From contig NZ_LVEG02000004.1 in assembly GCF_001614315.2 (NCBI RefSeq), positions 186,001 through 250,000 on the forward strand: DNA of 64,000 nt, in the 5' to 3' direction. Position 1 is the stretch's first letter; each line of letters begins with the position of its first letter. The position numbers and the translations under genes are program-made. Shown here piece by piece: positions 7,538 through 16,883 of the stretch. The notes beneath the pieces were generated by a model. The model was not told the DNA's origin, made no database searches, and worked only from the letters and a program-made list of their open reading frames with translations. Source of the DNA: Halofilum ochraceum. Its GTDB lineage: Bacteria > Pseudomonadota > Gammaproteobacteria > XJ16 > Halofilaceae.

Positions 7538-8143
7538 ATGCAATTGTTTGTTTCCCCGACCTCACCCTACGCCCGCAAGGCCCGGATCGTACTCCGGGAG
7601 CGCGGGCTGACCGGGCACGTGGAAGAGCATTACCTTAATCCGCACCAGGACCCGGCCGAACTGCTTGCTTCGAACCCGCTCGGCAAGATCCCTACACTCG
7701 TGCGCGACGAGGGCGCACCGCTGTACGACAGCCGCGTCGTCTGCGAGTGGCTCGATGCGTTGGCGGGCGAAGACGGACTGATTCCGGCCGCCGGCCCGGA
7801 GCGCTGGTCGGTCCGCCACGCCGAGGCGCACGCCGATGGGATTCTCGATCTCACCGTCGCCACGGTCATGGAACGCGCCCGCCCGGAGGGCGAGCAATCG
7901 CCGGGCTCGATGGCGCGCTGGCGCGAGAAGATCGAGCGGGCCGTGGCGGCGATGGATTGGGTCCGAGAGGCCTTGCCGGATCGGTTCACTCTGGGCCACG
8001 CCGCGCTCGCGGTCGCGCTCGGGTATCTGGATCTGCGCCTGCCGGATTACGACTGGCGCGCTGCGCATCCGTCGTTGGCCGAGTGGCATGCGCAGGTTGC
8101 TGAACGGGCTTCCATGCGCGAGACGGCGCCGCCGGCCCAGTGA
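7538..8143 (+). CDS. Glutathione S-transferase family protein
   Basis: A 201-residue cytosolic protein. The N-terminal thioredoxin-like domain (MQLFVSPTSPYARKARIVLRE, with NPLGKIPTLV carrying the cis-proline and DSRVVCEWLD binding the glutathione gamma-glutamyl group) is followed by an all-helical domain ending in TLGHAALAVALGYLDLRL...W. Ser8/Ser10 near the N-terminus are candidates for activating the thiol. Substrate unknown. Good ribosome site CAGGAG before ATG 7538; 34 bases after the sugar dehydrogenase, possibly one transcript. Confidence 0.88.
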   Translation: MQLFVSPTSPYARKARIVLRERGLTGHVEEHYLNPHQDPAELLASNPLGKIPTLVRDEGAPLYDSRVVCEWLDALAGEDGLIPAAGPERWSVRHAEAHADGILDLTVATVMERARPEGEQSPGSMARWREKIERAVAAMDWVREALPDRFTLGHAALAVALGYLDLRLPDYDWRAAHPSLAEWHAQVAERASMRETAPPAQ

Positions 8144-8185
8144 GTCGATCCGCGTGTCCCGTGATGGATGTGATGCACGCTGCAC

Positions 8186-8284
8186 GTAGGCCGGCTTGCG
8201 ACCGGAGGGAGCCAGCCGGCAGACGCCGTTCAGGTCCTGAGCAAGGCCTTGCCGGCTGTTGCCTGATGGCAAAAGCCGGCCTAC
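8186..8284. repeat. 99-bp palindrome-rich repeat, left of recQ
   Basis: Starts GTAGGCCGGCTT and ends AAGCCGGCCTAC (12-bp inverted ends), with inner GCCGGC pairs able to form several hairpins. A second copy of the same length and orientation lies at 10534-10632 just after recQ. No gene in the 200 bases between the glutathione transferase and recQ. Confidence 0.85.
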
Positions 8285-8342
8285 GGGCTGCAGCCGGACT
8301 GTTTTGCTACAGACTCGACTTACCCACAGGGGAAGTGAACCA

Positions 8343-10496
8343 GTGAACGAAATGGAACCAGCCGACGTCGATCAGCCGGTCGATATCCTGCGCCGGATTT
8401 TCGGCTTCGATGCATTCCGCGGCGAGCAGCGCGCCGTCGTCGACACTGTCGTTGCCGGTCATAATGCCCTCGTCCTGATGCCCACCGGTGGCGGCAAATC
8501 GCTCTGCTACCAGGTGCCGGCCCTGCTGCGCGAAGGCACCGCGGTGGTCGTGTCGCCGCTGATCGCGCTGATGCGGGATCAGGTCGAGGCGCTGCGCCAC
8601 AACGGCGTGCGGGCCGCCTGCCTCAACTCGACCCTGGACGAGGCCGAGCGGCGCGAGACCGAACGCGCCCTCGCCGCCGGTGAACTCGACCTGATCTATG
8701 TCGCGCCGGAACGGTTGCTGAACGGCTCCACGCTGGCCCGCCTCGAGAACATCCCGATCGCGCTGTTCGCGATCGATGAGGCCCACTGCGTCTCGCAGTG
8801 GGGGCACGACTTCCGCCCGGAGTACATGCAGCTCGGCGTGCTGCGTGAACGCTTCCCGGGCGTCCCGCGGATCGCGCTGACCGCCACCGCGGACGACCGC
8901 ACCCGCCGCGAAATCGCGCACCAGCTGTTTCCCGATGGCACCGAGACCTTCATCGCCAGCTTCGACCGGCCCAACATCCGTTATCGGGTCGGCCTCAAGG
9001 ATCGCCCGCGCGAGCAGCTGCTGAATTTCATCCGCGCCGAGCACCGCGAGGATTCGGGCATCGTCTACTGCATGACCCGCAAACGGGTCGATGAGGTCGC
9101 CGCGTGGCTGAGCGAACGGGATCTGGTGGCGCTGCCCTATCACGCCGGGCTCGACCAGGGGACGCGCCAGGCGCACCAGCAGCGGTTCGTGCGCGAGGAG
9201 GGCGTGATCATCGTCGCGACCGTCGCCTTCGGCATGGGCATCGATAAGCCCGATGTCCGTTTCGTGGCCCATCTGGACCTGCCCAAGAGCATGGAGGCGT
9301 ACTACCAGGAGACCGGCCGCGGGGGGCGCGACGGACTGCCCGCCGACGCCTGGCTGGTCTACGGCCTGCAGGACGTGCTCCAGGTGCGACAACTCCTCGC
9401 CGGATCCACCGCCGGCGAGGCCCAGCAGCGGGCAGAGCGCGAGCGTCTCGAGGCCTTGCTGGCGTACTGCGAGCGCATCGGCTGCCGCCGCCAGGCCCTG
9501 CTCGAATATTTCGGCGAGACGCACCCCGGGCAATGCGGCAACTGCGACAACTGCCGCCAGCCGCCCGAGACCTGGGACGCCACCGAGCCGGCCCGCATGG
9601 CCCTCTCCGCCGTCTACCGGACCGGTCAGCGCTTCGGCGCCAACCATATCGTCGATGTGCTGCTGGGACAGGCGAACGAGCGCATGCGCCGCTTCGGTCA
9701 CGATCGCCTGAACACCTTCGGCATCGGCCGCGACCACCCGCGCGCCACCTGGCACTCGGTGCTGCGCCAGCTGCTGGCCCGCGGGCACCTGCAGCCCGAT
9801 CCGGAGGGCCATGGCGGTCTGCGGCTCACCGATGGCTGCCGCCCGCTGCTGCGGGGGGAGGAGGCGCTGCATCTGCGCCGCGATCTGCTGGAGACACCCC
9901 GGCGCAAGAGCCGCACGGGCGCCAGCGCACCGGCCCATTCGGCCGACTGGGAGGCCCTGCGGCGCTGCCGCCAGGAACTCGCCGAGGCCGAGGGCGTGCC
10001 GCCCTACGTGATCTTCCACGACGCCACGCTCACGGCGCTGCTGGACCTGCGCCCGCGCAATCGCGAGGAGATGAAACAGGTGCCCGGGATCGGGCAGCAC
10101 AAGCTCGAGCGCTACGGCCAGCGCTTCCTCGACGTGCTGGCGGAATTGGGCGGCGGTGGCGCGCCCGCGGACACGCGCCGCGAGACCCGACGGCTGCTGC
10201 GCGCGGGGCAGGATCCTGCGGCGATCGCCGAGGCGCGCGGGCTCGCGCCGACGACGGTCTACGAGCACCTGGCGCAGGGCGTCGAGAACGGCGAGATCGC
10301 GCTCGACGAGGTGCTCGCTCTGGACGCGGGCACCCGCGGCACCATCGAGGATGCACTGCTCGACAACGGCGAGCCCGTCAGTCGCCTGCGACCCGTATTC
10401 GATGCCCTCGACGGTGAATGGTCGTTCGAGACCCTCAAGCTCGTCCGCGCCGACCTGCGACGCCGCGCCGGCAGCGCCGAGGCCGTGCCGGGCTGA
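8343..10496 (+). CDS. recQ: ATP-dependent DNA helicase RecQ
   Basis: A 717-residue superfamily 2 helicase that unwinds DNA 3' to 5' in recombination and fork repair. Visible: RecQ Q-motif area [10 protein letters not shown], Walker [13 protein letters not shown] box [18 protein letters not shown], motif [14 protein letters not shown], the zinc-binding cysteines in CERIGC...QCGNCDNC, a winged helix, an HRDC domain near 545-620, and an extra C-terminal helix-turn-helix-like part ([24 protein letters not shown]) seen in longer RecQ proteins. GTG 8343 is chosen because AGGGGAA lies eight bases before it; ATG 8352 is the alternative. An upstream in-frame extension would run into the repeat and is rejected. 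Confidence 0.95.
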   Translation: MNEMEPADVDQPVDILRRIFGFDAFRGEQRAVVDTVVAGHNALVLMPTGGGKSLCYQVPALLREGTAVVVSPLIALMRDQVEALRHNGVRAACLNSTLDEAERRETERALAAGELDLIYVAPERLLNGSTLARLENIPIALFAIDEAHCVSQWGHDFRPEYMQLGVLRERFPGVPRIALTATADDRTRREIAHQLFPDGTETFIASFDRPNIRYRVGLKDRPREQLLNFIRAEHREDSGIVYCMTRKRVDEVAAWLSERDLVALPYHAGLDQGTRQAHQQRFVREEGVIIVATVAFGMGIDKPDVRFVAHLDLPKSMEAYYQETGRGGRDGLPADAWLVYGLQDVLQVRQLLAGSTAGEAQQRAERERLEALLAYCERIGCRRQALLEYFGETHPGQCGNCDNCRQPPETWDATEPARMALSAVYRTGQRFGANHIVDVLLGQANERMRRFGHDRLNTFGIGRDHPRATWHSVLRQLLARGHLQPDPEGHGGLRLTDGCRPLLRGEEALHLRRDLLETPRRKSRTGASAPAHSADWEALRRCRQELAEAEGVPPYVIFHDATLTALLDLRPRNREEMKQVPGIGQHKLERYGQRFLDVLAELGGGGAPADTRRETRRLLRAGQDPAAIAEARGLAPTTVYEHLAQGVENGEIALDEVLALDAGTRGTIEDALLDNGEPVSRLRPVFDALDGEWSFETLKLVRADLRRRAGSAEAVPG

Positions 10497-10533
10497 GCCG
10501 GAGCAGTCACCCTCGGACAGTCCGGCACAAAGC

Positions 10534-10632
10534 GCAGGCCGGCTTGCGACCGAAGGGAGCCAGCCGGCGGCAGTCCTTGCGGCCATGTACAAGGGCAAGC
10601 CGGCTGTTGCCTGACGGCAAAAGCCGGCCTAC
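10534..10632. repeat. 99-bp palindrome-rich repeat, right of recQ
   Basis: Same length, order and orientation as 8186-8284, with most differences in the middle third. Together they bracket recQ as direct repeats. The left end reads GCAGGCCGGCTT, so the terminal pairing has one mismatch here. Confidence 0.85.
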
Positions 10633-10741
10633 GGGGTGGCACTTCTCGTGGATTCTGGGGCGTGTCAGAAGGGGGGAACCGGCCGCCGCACCGCGTAGGG
10701 CTCCGTGATCCTTATCCGTTCGGGACATCTCTTGCCGGCTC

Positions 10742-10819
10742 ATCGCGAGCAAGCTCGCTCCTACAGTTGCACCTGAACCACGGTGGCAGGATTCATGTAG
10801 GAGCGAGCTTGCTCGCGAT
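10742..10819. repeat. Paired REP/BIME-like element (inverted 23-mers, 32-bp spacer)
   Basis: An inverted pair of a 23-mer beginning GTAGGAGCGAGCTTGC, at 10742-10764 and 10797-10819, separated by 32 bases ending GGTGGCAGGATTCAT. The 57870-57947 pair has the same 23-mer, spacer length and spacer end. The 23-mer resembles REP sequences common in pseudomonads. The 346-base gap after recQ holds this element, the 99-bp repeat, and nothing else I could identify. Confidence 0.85.
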
Positions 10820-10842
10820 CGTATCCGCGCGTGCCAACTTAC

Positions 10843-11367
10843 TTAGTCCCCTGGCTGCCTGTACACGAGTTCATGCGCGACCTGGAGCCGGTCGTTGCGC
10901 AGCGCCATGACGATCTTCCCCCGCTCGGTCCGCCACTCGCTGTAATAGACCAGATGCCCGGCGGCGACCGCGTCGCCGTAGCGATCCGGTTCGTCGGCCA
11001 GCATTCGGTTGCGCCACATCATGCGATCGTACCGGGGCATGCCGTGGCGCTCGATGAGGTCGGATTTGAGCCGCTCGTAGTCGTCGATATAGCGGTTGTC
11101 GTCTTCATGCGCCGCGCGGTTGAACCAGTGCGTGGCCTCCAGTCCGTCCGCACCGAACCGGTAGCTCAGCGTCAGCGGGATTCCGGCGCGCTCGACGTGA
11201 TACACGAGCCGGTCGGCCGGGGCGACGACCGGTTCGTCCGGCTCGGCCGCCAGCACCTCGGCGCGCGGCGTCCCCCATGCGAATGCGCGCGTCTCCGGCG
11301 GTGGCGGCGGGGTCGTGGTGCAGGCGGCAAGCAACAGCAGCAGGGCGATGATCGCGATCGGGCGCAT
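10843..11367 (-). CDS. Predicted lipoprotein, function unknown
   Basis: A 174-residue protein with a lipoprotein signal (IAIIALLLLLAAC; lipidated Cys at about 16), then a proline stretch (TTTPPPPP) and a soluble domain with no family I recognise (AFAWGTPRAEVLAAE, SYRFGADGLEATHWFN, ERHGMPRYDRMMW, YYSEWRTERGKIVMALRN). The pattern of paired strands and a W-G-xP-x-x-x-V start resembles small periplasmic lipoproteins that are often left as hypothetical. AAGGAA precedes ATG 11365-11367. Divergent from the rhomboid gene. Confidence 0.8.
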   Translation of the reverse strand: MRPIAIIALLLLLAACTTTPPPPPETRAFAWGTPRAEVLAAEPDEPVVAPADRLVYHVERAGIPLTLSYRFGADGLEATHWFNRAAHEDDNRYIDDYERLKSDLIERHGMPRYDRMMWRNRMLADEPDRYGDAVAAGHLVYYSEWRTERGKIVMALRNDRLQVAHELVYRQPGD

Positions 11368-11572
11368 GGTGGATTCCTTCAGCGGGTCGGAGCGGGTGTC
11401 GGACCCCGATCGATACACCGGATGGCGCGGGTACGCAAATCGTTCATCCGGCGCGCCGAGCGCTGGCGTAGTCCGGGTGCCCGCGCTACCGTATCGCAGT
11501 CCGCCGGCCCGGCGTGCAATCCCGTCGGTGCGTGCAGGGACGCGCGTCGACCATCGGCCATGGAAGATTAAT

Positions 11573-13051
11573 ATGCTGATCATACCGTTCGACCGCCCCA
11601 TCGACTGGCGCCGCCCACCGGTCGTCACGTTCGCGCTCGTGGCCGTCAACGTGCTGGTATTCCTCGGGTTCCAGCTCGATGACGGGCGCGAACTGCAGCG
11701 GGTGAAGACGTATTACTACGAATCCGGTCTCGCGGAGATCGAGCTGCCGCGGTATCGCGCCTGGCTCAAGGCACAGGGTGACGACCCGTTCGTGGAACAC
11801 TTCGGTGACCGCATCGACGATCCCGCTTCCCCCTGGTTCGGACGGATCGTCAGCGACGAGGCATTCACCCGGCGGCTCGAGGCTGGCAAGGTCATCGGGC
11901 CGGATCATCCCGAGTACGAGCGCTGGCAGCGCGGGCGCGAGGGGCTCGCGCAGCGCCTCGATCAGACGACCGTCTGGGGCCATGGGCTGCGCCCGGCGGA
12001 GTCCGCGCCGACCACCTTCCTGACTCACATGTTCCTGCACGGTGGCTGGTTTCACCTGATCGGCAACATGCTCTTTCTGATTACGCTCGGGCTGCTCGTC
12101 GAGGTCGCGCTGGGCAGTCTCGTGCTGACCGGCCTCTATGTGCTCTCGGGTTTCGGGGCGGCGGGGCTGTTCATCGCCCTGCAGCCGCAGGGTCTGATGC
12201 CCCTGGTCGGCGCCTCCGGCGCCGTCGCGGGGCTGGTGGGTCTGTGCGGCGTGCTGTACGGCCTGCGCCGGATCCGGTTTTTCTACTTCATCGGTTTCTA
12301 CTTCGACTACGTCAAGGCACCGGCCCTCGTCCTGCTCGGGCTCTGGCTCGGCAAGGAGGTATACCAGTACATCCGGTTCTCGGAGTTGAGCAACGTGGCG
12401 TTTACCGCACATATCGGCGGGATCCTGACCGGAGCGCTTGCGGGTGCCGCCGTGCGTTTCGGGACCAACGCGGTCGATGAAGAGGCGATGGACGAGCGTG
12501 AGCGCACCGAGGCGTTCGAGCGCGAACTGGGTGCAGCCCATGAGCGGCTGGCAGCGATGGAGCCGGACCGCGCGCGGCCGCTGTTCGAGCGCATGGTACG
12601 TAACTGGCCCGACAACGTCCGGGTGCTGGACGGCCTGTTCCGCGCCAGCCGCTTCGCGCCCGCCAGCGACGCGTATCACGATGCCGTCCATCGGATTCTG
12701 CGGCTGGAACCGACCGATGACGAGACCGCGGAACTCATGGTCACGGCCTTCCGCGATTACCGTCGGCGCGCGCGGCCGAAACCGAAGATCGGTGGCGCCG
12801 TGTTGGAGCGGATGATCGATCTGTTGCTGCGCCGCGGAAGCGCCGAGGAGGTGGCCCCGCTCGTCCAGGCCGCCCTCAAGCACCCGCAGCGGTTCAACGG
12901 GATCGAGGAGAGCGCGATCCGGCTCGCGCGCAAGTATCAGCGTGAAGGTGAGCGCGCGCGGGCACGATCGCTATACCACTATGTGCTGCAGCACTTCGCG
13001 GACACGGCGGCCGCGCGCCAGGCGGAGCGAGCCCTGACGGAAGTCCGCTAG
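11573..13051 (+). CDS. Rhomboid-family intramembrane protease with long C-terminal domain
   Basis: A 492-residue protein. The membrane core (about residues 17-300) has the rhomboid signature: HMFLHGGWFHLIGNMLFL with the oxyanion Asn, GASGAVAG with nucleophile Ser215, and AHIGG with His280, forming the Ser-His dyad. Between the first membrane helix and the HGGWFHL motif lies an insert of about 115 residues (40-150), larger than usual. After the core, residues 310-492 form a helical domain with TPR-like repeats (LEPTDDETAELMVTAF..., LVQAALKHPQRFNG...). Substrate unknown. It is too long and multi-domain to be a typical rhombosortase. GGAAG precedes ATG 11573. Confidence 0.88.
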   Translation: MLIIPFDRPIDWRRPPVVTFALVAVNVLVFLGFQLDDGRELQRVKTYYYESGLAEIELPRYRAWLKAQGDDPFVEHFGDRIDDPASPWFGRIVSDEAFTRRLEAGKVIGPDHPEYERWQRGREGLAQRLDQTTVWGHGLRPAESAPTTFLTHMFLHGGWFHLIGNMLFLITLGLLVEVALGSLVLTGLYVLSGFGAAGLFIALQPQGLMPLVGASGAVAGLVGLCGVLYGLRRIRFFYFIGFYFDYVKAPALVLLGLWLGKEVYQYIRFSELSNVAFTAHIGGILTGALAGAAVRFGTNAVDEEAMDERERTEAFERELGAAHERLAAMEPDRARPLFERMVRNWPDNVRVLDGLFRASRFAPASDAYHDAVHRILRLEPTDDETAELMVTAFRDYRRRARPKPKIGGAVLERMIDLLLRRGSAEEVAPLVQAALKHPQRFNGIEESAIRLARKYQREGERARARSLYHYVLQHFADTAAARQAERALTEVR

Positions 13052-13056
13052 GGAGA

Positions 13057-13139
13057 CTCTGATTTACACCGGCCAGCGCGTTGGGGAATGATGTAGGTCG
13101 GGCTTCCAGCCCGACCTACAGGATTCCCACTAATCAGAG
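13057..13139. repeat. Nested palindromic element (GTAGGTCGGGCT class)
   Basis: Core hairpin 13093-13119 (GTAGGTCGGGCT, TCC loop, AGCCCGACCTAC) inside an outer inverted pair CTCTGATT/AATCAGAG at 13057-13064 and 13132-13139. Flanks such as ACCGGCCAGC...GTTGGG and GGATTCCC recur around 44335-44445. It sits between two convergent genes and may end both transcripts, though there is no T run. Confidence 0.8.
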
Positions 13140-13152
13140 GCCCCTACCCCTA

Positions 13153-14445
13153 CTACCCGGTAAGCGCGTCCCGCAGCGCCTGCGCGCGGCCCGCTGCCGG
13201 ATGATCGGGGAACCGCTTGATCAGGAAATCGGCAACCTGGCGCGCCTTGTCGGGCTGTTGCAGGAAATCCGAGAAGATCCGTGCGACCTCCAGGTACAGC
13301 GGCGGAATAAACGGGCTCTCGGGGAAATCCTTGTGGAAGCCGTTGGCCATGCGCACGGCCCGGCGGTATTCCCCGCGCTGCACGAGCATGTTCATCAGCG
13401 GTTCGTAATCCGTTTCCCGTGCCGGGCGCAGGCCGGGGTCGATATCGGTGATATCGATGAAGACCTCGGTCGCCTCGCGCAGCCGGTTGGCGTCGATCAA
13501 TTCGCTCAGCAGGGTGCCGGCATTGTCGACCTGTGCATCCTCGTCGTCGGTGAGTTTGAGCACCTGGTGGCGTTGCTGGCGCAGTTCGATCGCGTGGTCG
13601 GGGTGCTCGCGGATCAGGCTGCGCAGGCGCTGGGCGGCGGATTCGTAATTCCCGCCCTCGATATCTTCATCGACCGGATCGAGCAGTTCGCCCCAGCCGT
13701 CATCGGCGTCCGCGAGTGTATCCGGCGCGTAGCCGACGCGGTCGTGATACTGGAAGATCAGATACCCCATCAAATTCATCATGGTGAAGAAGAAGAGGTT
13801 CTGGAAGAAGGTGCTCAGGAACGCCTGGGCCGCCAGCGGGAGGTCCTGGCCGAACAGGGACATGACCGTGCCCGCCCCGCCATTGAGCAGCAGGAGCAGC
13901 CCGAGCACGGCGAAATACGGCCAGCCGATGCGAAAGGCGATGCCGAACAGGGTTGCCGGATTGAGGGCGGCGAAGACCGAGCGTTCCAGCGCCAGCGTCA
14001 TGACGATCGCCGGGAACAGGGCGGCCACGCATATGCCGTAAACGATAAAGCCCACGAAGGTCAGCGCGGGGGGCAGGATGATCGCCATGAGCCATGCGGC
14101 CAGACCGAGCAGTATGAATACGGCGATCTGCTTGAACGGCAGTTCGTAACCATCCAGCAGCGTTTCCTGATTGAGCCGCGGGGGCAGTGTATGGCCGTTC
14201 GCGGTCCGCTCCAGGATATCGTAGCCGTACTTGATCGAGAACACCGCCGCGACCACCGATACGATCAGCCCGACCACGAAGCCGAAGCCGCCGGCTTGCA
14301 TCAGATCGAGCACGGTGGCGTTGGCGACTGCGAGCACCAGCAGGACGTACAGGCCCGGCGGCGTCAGCGGATAGAGAAAGAACCGCGGCATCCGGTTCCA
14401 GAACGGGGTGATCGTGACCGGTTGGCGTCGCGTCCGTAGCGACAT
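13153..14445 (-). CDS. Multi-pass membrane protein with C-terminal TPR-like tail
   Basis: A 430-residue protein. The first 240 residues hold about six membrane segments (for example YVLLVLAVANATVLDLM, FGFVVGLIVSVVAAVF, IAVFILLGLAAWLMAIIL, FVGFIVYGICVAALFPAIVM, YFAVLGLLLLLNGG, FFFTMMNLMGYLIFQY), a layout like DUF4013-type proteins. The rest is soluble and helical with tetratricopeptide character (YESAAQRLRSLIREHPDHA, GEYRRAVRMANGFHKDFPESP, KARQVADFLIKRFPDHP). Function unknown; the tail suggests protein partners. GGAGA lies upstream of ATG 14443-14445. Confidence 0.82.
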   Translation of the reverse strand: MSLRTRRQPVTITPFWNRMPRFFLYPLTPPGLYVLLVLAVANATVLDLMQAGGFGFVVGLIVSVVAAVFSIKYGYDILERTANGHTLPPRLNQETLLDGYELPFKQIAVFILLGLAAWLMAIILPPALTFVGFIVYGICVAALFPAIVMTLALERSVFAALNPATLFGIAFRIGWPYFAVLGLLLLLNGGAGTVMSLFGQDLPLAAQAFLSTFFQNLFFFTMMNLMGYLIFQYHDRVGYAPDTLADADDGWGELLDPVDEDIEGGNYESAAQRLRSLIREHPDHAIELRQQRHQVLKLTDDEDAQVDNAGTLLSELIDANRLREATEVFIDITDIDPGLRPARETDYEPLMNMLVQRGEYRRAVRMANGFHKDFPESPFIPPLYLEVARIFSDFLQQPDKARQVADFLIKRFPDHPAAGRAQALRDALTG

Positions 14446-14561
14446 TGATGATCTCCGTGTGGCTGTCCGTATATGCGAGTATGCCGGGCGCGCCGAATAT
14501 TGTCAGGTTCGCGGCGGCGTGTGGTCCACGACGAGGCTGTTCGAGAACCCCGGACAGCCTC

Positions 14562-15116
14562 CTAGAGTAACCACGGAAGGAACATCCTGGTCCTCGTCAT
14601 ATAGTCGCGGTACGCATCGCGGAAATGGTCGAGGCACTCGCGCTCCTCGACGCGCGCGGTCAGTACCATGAACACGGTGGCGATCGCGGCGAGCAGTGCC
14701 GCCGGCAAGGATGGCGCCTTCAGATACAGCCCCCAGGCGAGCAGGATCACGGAGGCGTAGAGGGGGTGCCGGATGCGGCTGTAGAGCCCCTCGGTGACCA
14801 GATTCCGCGTGCGTTCGAAGCCCAGCAGGGTCGGATCCCGCCGCGTGGGGTCGCGCTGGCCCCGGCGCCGCAGGAGGCGAATGCCGTCGAGCAGGAAGTA
14901 CAGCGCGACGAGCAGCAGGGCCCATGAAACGAGCTGCTGCCGTGAAAACCGGTCGACGAACCACCAGGGGGCGTTGAGCGTGAACAGGACGATGGTGGCT
15001 TCCAGCGCGAAAAAACGGTAGAAACCATGGCAGTCCGGCTTCCGCAGGGAGCGCCGCGATATCCAGAGCAGCACCAGACTGCCGGCGATCAGGGAGGTCC
15101 ATTGCACTGCGCTCAC
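14562..15116 (-). CDS. Isoprenylcysteine carboxyl methyltransferase-like membrane protein
   Basis: A 184-residue protein with about five membrane segments. The C-terminal half has the ICMT/PEMT-type motif LVTEGLYSRIRHPLYASVILLAWG, then EERECLDHFRDAYRDYMTRT with the conserved Glu-Glu and F/Y residues that bind S-adenosylmethionine. Bacterial members methylate small or unknown acceptors; no substrate can be inferred. The start is GTG 15114-15116, with GGAG about ten bases upstream; a later ATG would cut the first membrane helix. Confidence 0.82.
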   Translation of the reverse strand: MSAVQWTSLIAGSLVLLWISRRSLRKPDCHGFYRFFALEATIVLFTLNAPWWFVDRFSRQQLVSWALLLVALYFLLDGIRLLRRRGQRDPTRRDPTLLGFERTRNLVTEGLYSRIRHPLYASVILLAWGLYLKAPSLPAALLAAIATVFMVLTARVEERECLDHFRDAYRDYMTRTRMFLPWLL

Positions 15117-15256
15117 GCCCCGACTCCGGCAGCCTGTTCTGGTGGTGCGATTGTATCGGACGACCCGGGGTGCCCGCGCCCGTCGATCGCGGTGCCTGCG
15201 GGCGGACGCGAACTTCGCCCCGAATCCATCAACCGACCGGGAATGCCCGAATCGCC

Positions 15257-16807
15257 ATGATCCGATGCACCGTGAGCTGTCGGCACCTCGTCGTGATCGC
15301 CATCGCGCTGGCCACGCTCGTCACGACGCCTGGCGCCATTGCGCAGGCGTCGTCCGGCAACGGGGGCGATGCCGTCGAGACGGTGCGCGATCGCCCGCTG
15401 CCGGACCGGTGGCAGGCGCGTTTGATCGAGGAGCCGATTTTCGAATCGCGCATGTACGTCGTCGAGGCCGGCCCGGCGGATGGCACGCCGGTGCTGCTCG
15501 TGCATGGTCTTGGCCAAAGCGGATACCAGGACTGGTGGGAAACGATCGAGGCCCTCGAGTCGGATTACCGCGTCATAGCCCTCGACCTCCCGGGGTTTGC
15601 GCGCTCCACGGAGGGCGCGGGCGAACTCTCCCCCGAACGCTATGCGCGCGTGCTCGACTGGCTCGCGCGGCGGCTCGCGCTGGAAGAGATTCAGCTCGTC
15701 GGCCATTCAATGGGGGCCGCGATCGCGCTGTATTACGCCGGAACGTATCCGGATCGGGTCGATAACGTCGTCCTTGTCGATGCCGCGGGCATCCTGCAGC
15801 GCATGGCGTTCCTGCGGGCGGTGGCTTCGGCGCAGGTCCAGAATTACGGACTGCCGGGGTTCGTTGCCGATCGGCTACGCGGGCTGTTCCAGTGGGGCAC
15901 GGGCGTGGTGGAGCGCCTGCTGCTCTCCTCGGAGGTCGATGTCGTCGATCTCCTGCGCCGCAGTGACAGCGCATGGGACGCGCTGCTCTCCGACCGGCCC
16001 AACGTCAACGCGGCGATCGCACTGCTGGAGACGGATTTTTCGCGGGTATTGTCCCGGTTCGATCGGCCCGCGACCGTGATCTGGGGGGAACACGACAGCG
16101 TCGCGCCGATCCGTACCGGTCACATGCTGCATGGGGTGTTGCCGGACAACCGCCTGCGCGTGATCGAAGGGGCGGGACACGTCCCGATGCGCTCCGATAC
16201 CGGCGTTTTCCTCGACCATCTGCGCGAGGCGCTGGGCGCGCCGCCTGTAGGCGGCGTTGCCGCCCATGCCGACGCCGCCGAGGGGCGGCCCGATTTCACC
16301 TGCCGGGGCCGCAGGGGCGAGACCCTGTCGGGCGATTTTGGCCATATCGTTCTGGAAGACTGCCCGGGTATGCGCCTGGTCGATGTCCGTGCGCGACGAC
16401 TGACGATTACCGCTTCCAGAGACACGCGGCTGCGCCACGTGACTGTCGGCGAGGGCGCCACCGACGGTCGTGCGGGCATCGAGATCACCGCGTCCGACGT
16501 GATCGCGACCGATCTGCACGCACGGGGCGCTCCGGCGGTGCGGATCGACGGAGGGCGGGTCGATATCGCCGGGGGTGTGCTGACCGCCGCCGATGCCGCA
16601 TTCGAGGTCGAGCGGCAGTCGACGGTGGTGTTCTCCGTCAGCCGGGTGCATAGCGGCGTCCACAGCGGTTTCCTGCACGGCGCGGTCAAGGCGTCCGACG
16701 CCGTTCTCGACGCGACGCCGACACTGCGGCCGCCGCGTCCGGAGGGCCAGCGCGTGATGCTGCCGCCGGCCGAATCGGTCCGGACGGCTGCCGCTCCGCC
16801 CGCCTGA
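15257..16807 (+). CDS. Secreted alpha/beta hydrolase fused to a beta-rich C-terminal domain
   Basis: A 516-residue exported protein: signal peptide at 1-30 (LVVIAIALATLVTTPGAIAQA), an alpha/beta hydrolase at about 60-335 with oxyanion HGLGQSG, nucleophile elbow GHSMG (Ser151), acid in WGEHDSVAP and His in GAGHVPM, and a separate region of about 180 residues. That last part (FTCRGRRGETLSGDFGHIVLEDCPGMRLVDVRARRLTITAS...) shows repeating short strands separated by turns, like right-handed beta-helix proteins. This combination is unusual. Substrate unknown. ATG 15257 was chosen because it places the signal peptide at the N-terminus. Confidence 0.82.
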   Translation: MIRCTVSCRHLVVIAIALATLVTTPGAIAQASSGNGGDAVETVRDRPLPDRWQARLIEEPIFESRMYVVEAGPADGTPVLLVHGLGQSGYQDWWETIEALESDYRVIALDLPGFARSTEGAGELSPERYARVLDWLARRLALEEIQLVGHSMGAAIALYYAGTYPDRVDNVVLVDAAGILQRMAFLRAVASAQVQNYGLPGFVADRLRGLFQWGTGVVERLLLSSEVDVVDLLRRSDSAWDALLSDRPNVNAAIALLETDFSRVLSRFDRPATVIWGEHDSVAPIRTGHMLHGVLPDNRLRVIEGAGHVPMRSDTGVFLDHLREALGAPPVGGVAAHADAAEGRPDFTCRGRRGETLSGDFGHIVLEDCPGMRLVDVRARRLTITASRDTRLRHVTVGEGATDGRAGIEITASDVIATDLHARGAPAVRIDGGRVDIAGGVLTAADAAFEVERQSTVVFSVSRVHSGVHSGFLHGAVKASDAVLDATPTLRPPRPEGQRVMLPPAESVRTAAAPPA

Positions 16808-16883
16808 ACGGCGTGCCCACAACGAGCCCTCGCAAGGTCTGCGGCGTAAGGGCGATTGCGGCGCGGGCGGTCTGCCCCGGGGT

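Noticed and set aside
8307-10598. Very long open frame antisense to recQ
   Set aside because: GC-rich genes leave the complement open; the frame shows no motif and recQ is certain.
11486-12883. Long leftward frame across the rhomboid gene
   Set aside because: Antisense to a gene with an intact catalytic dyad; no family signal.
11573-13051. Rhomboid gene as the rhombosortase for the GlyGly-CTERM protein
   Set aside because: Rhombosortases are short single-domain proteins; this one has a large insert and tail and lies 16 kb away.
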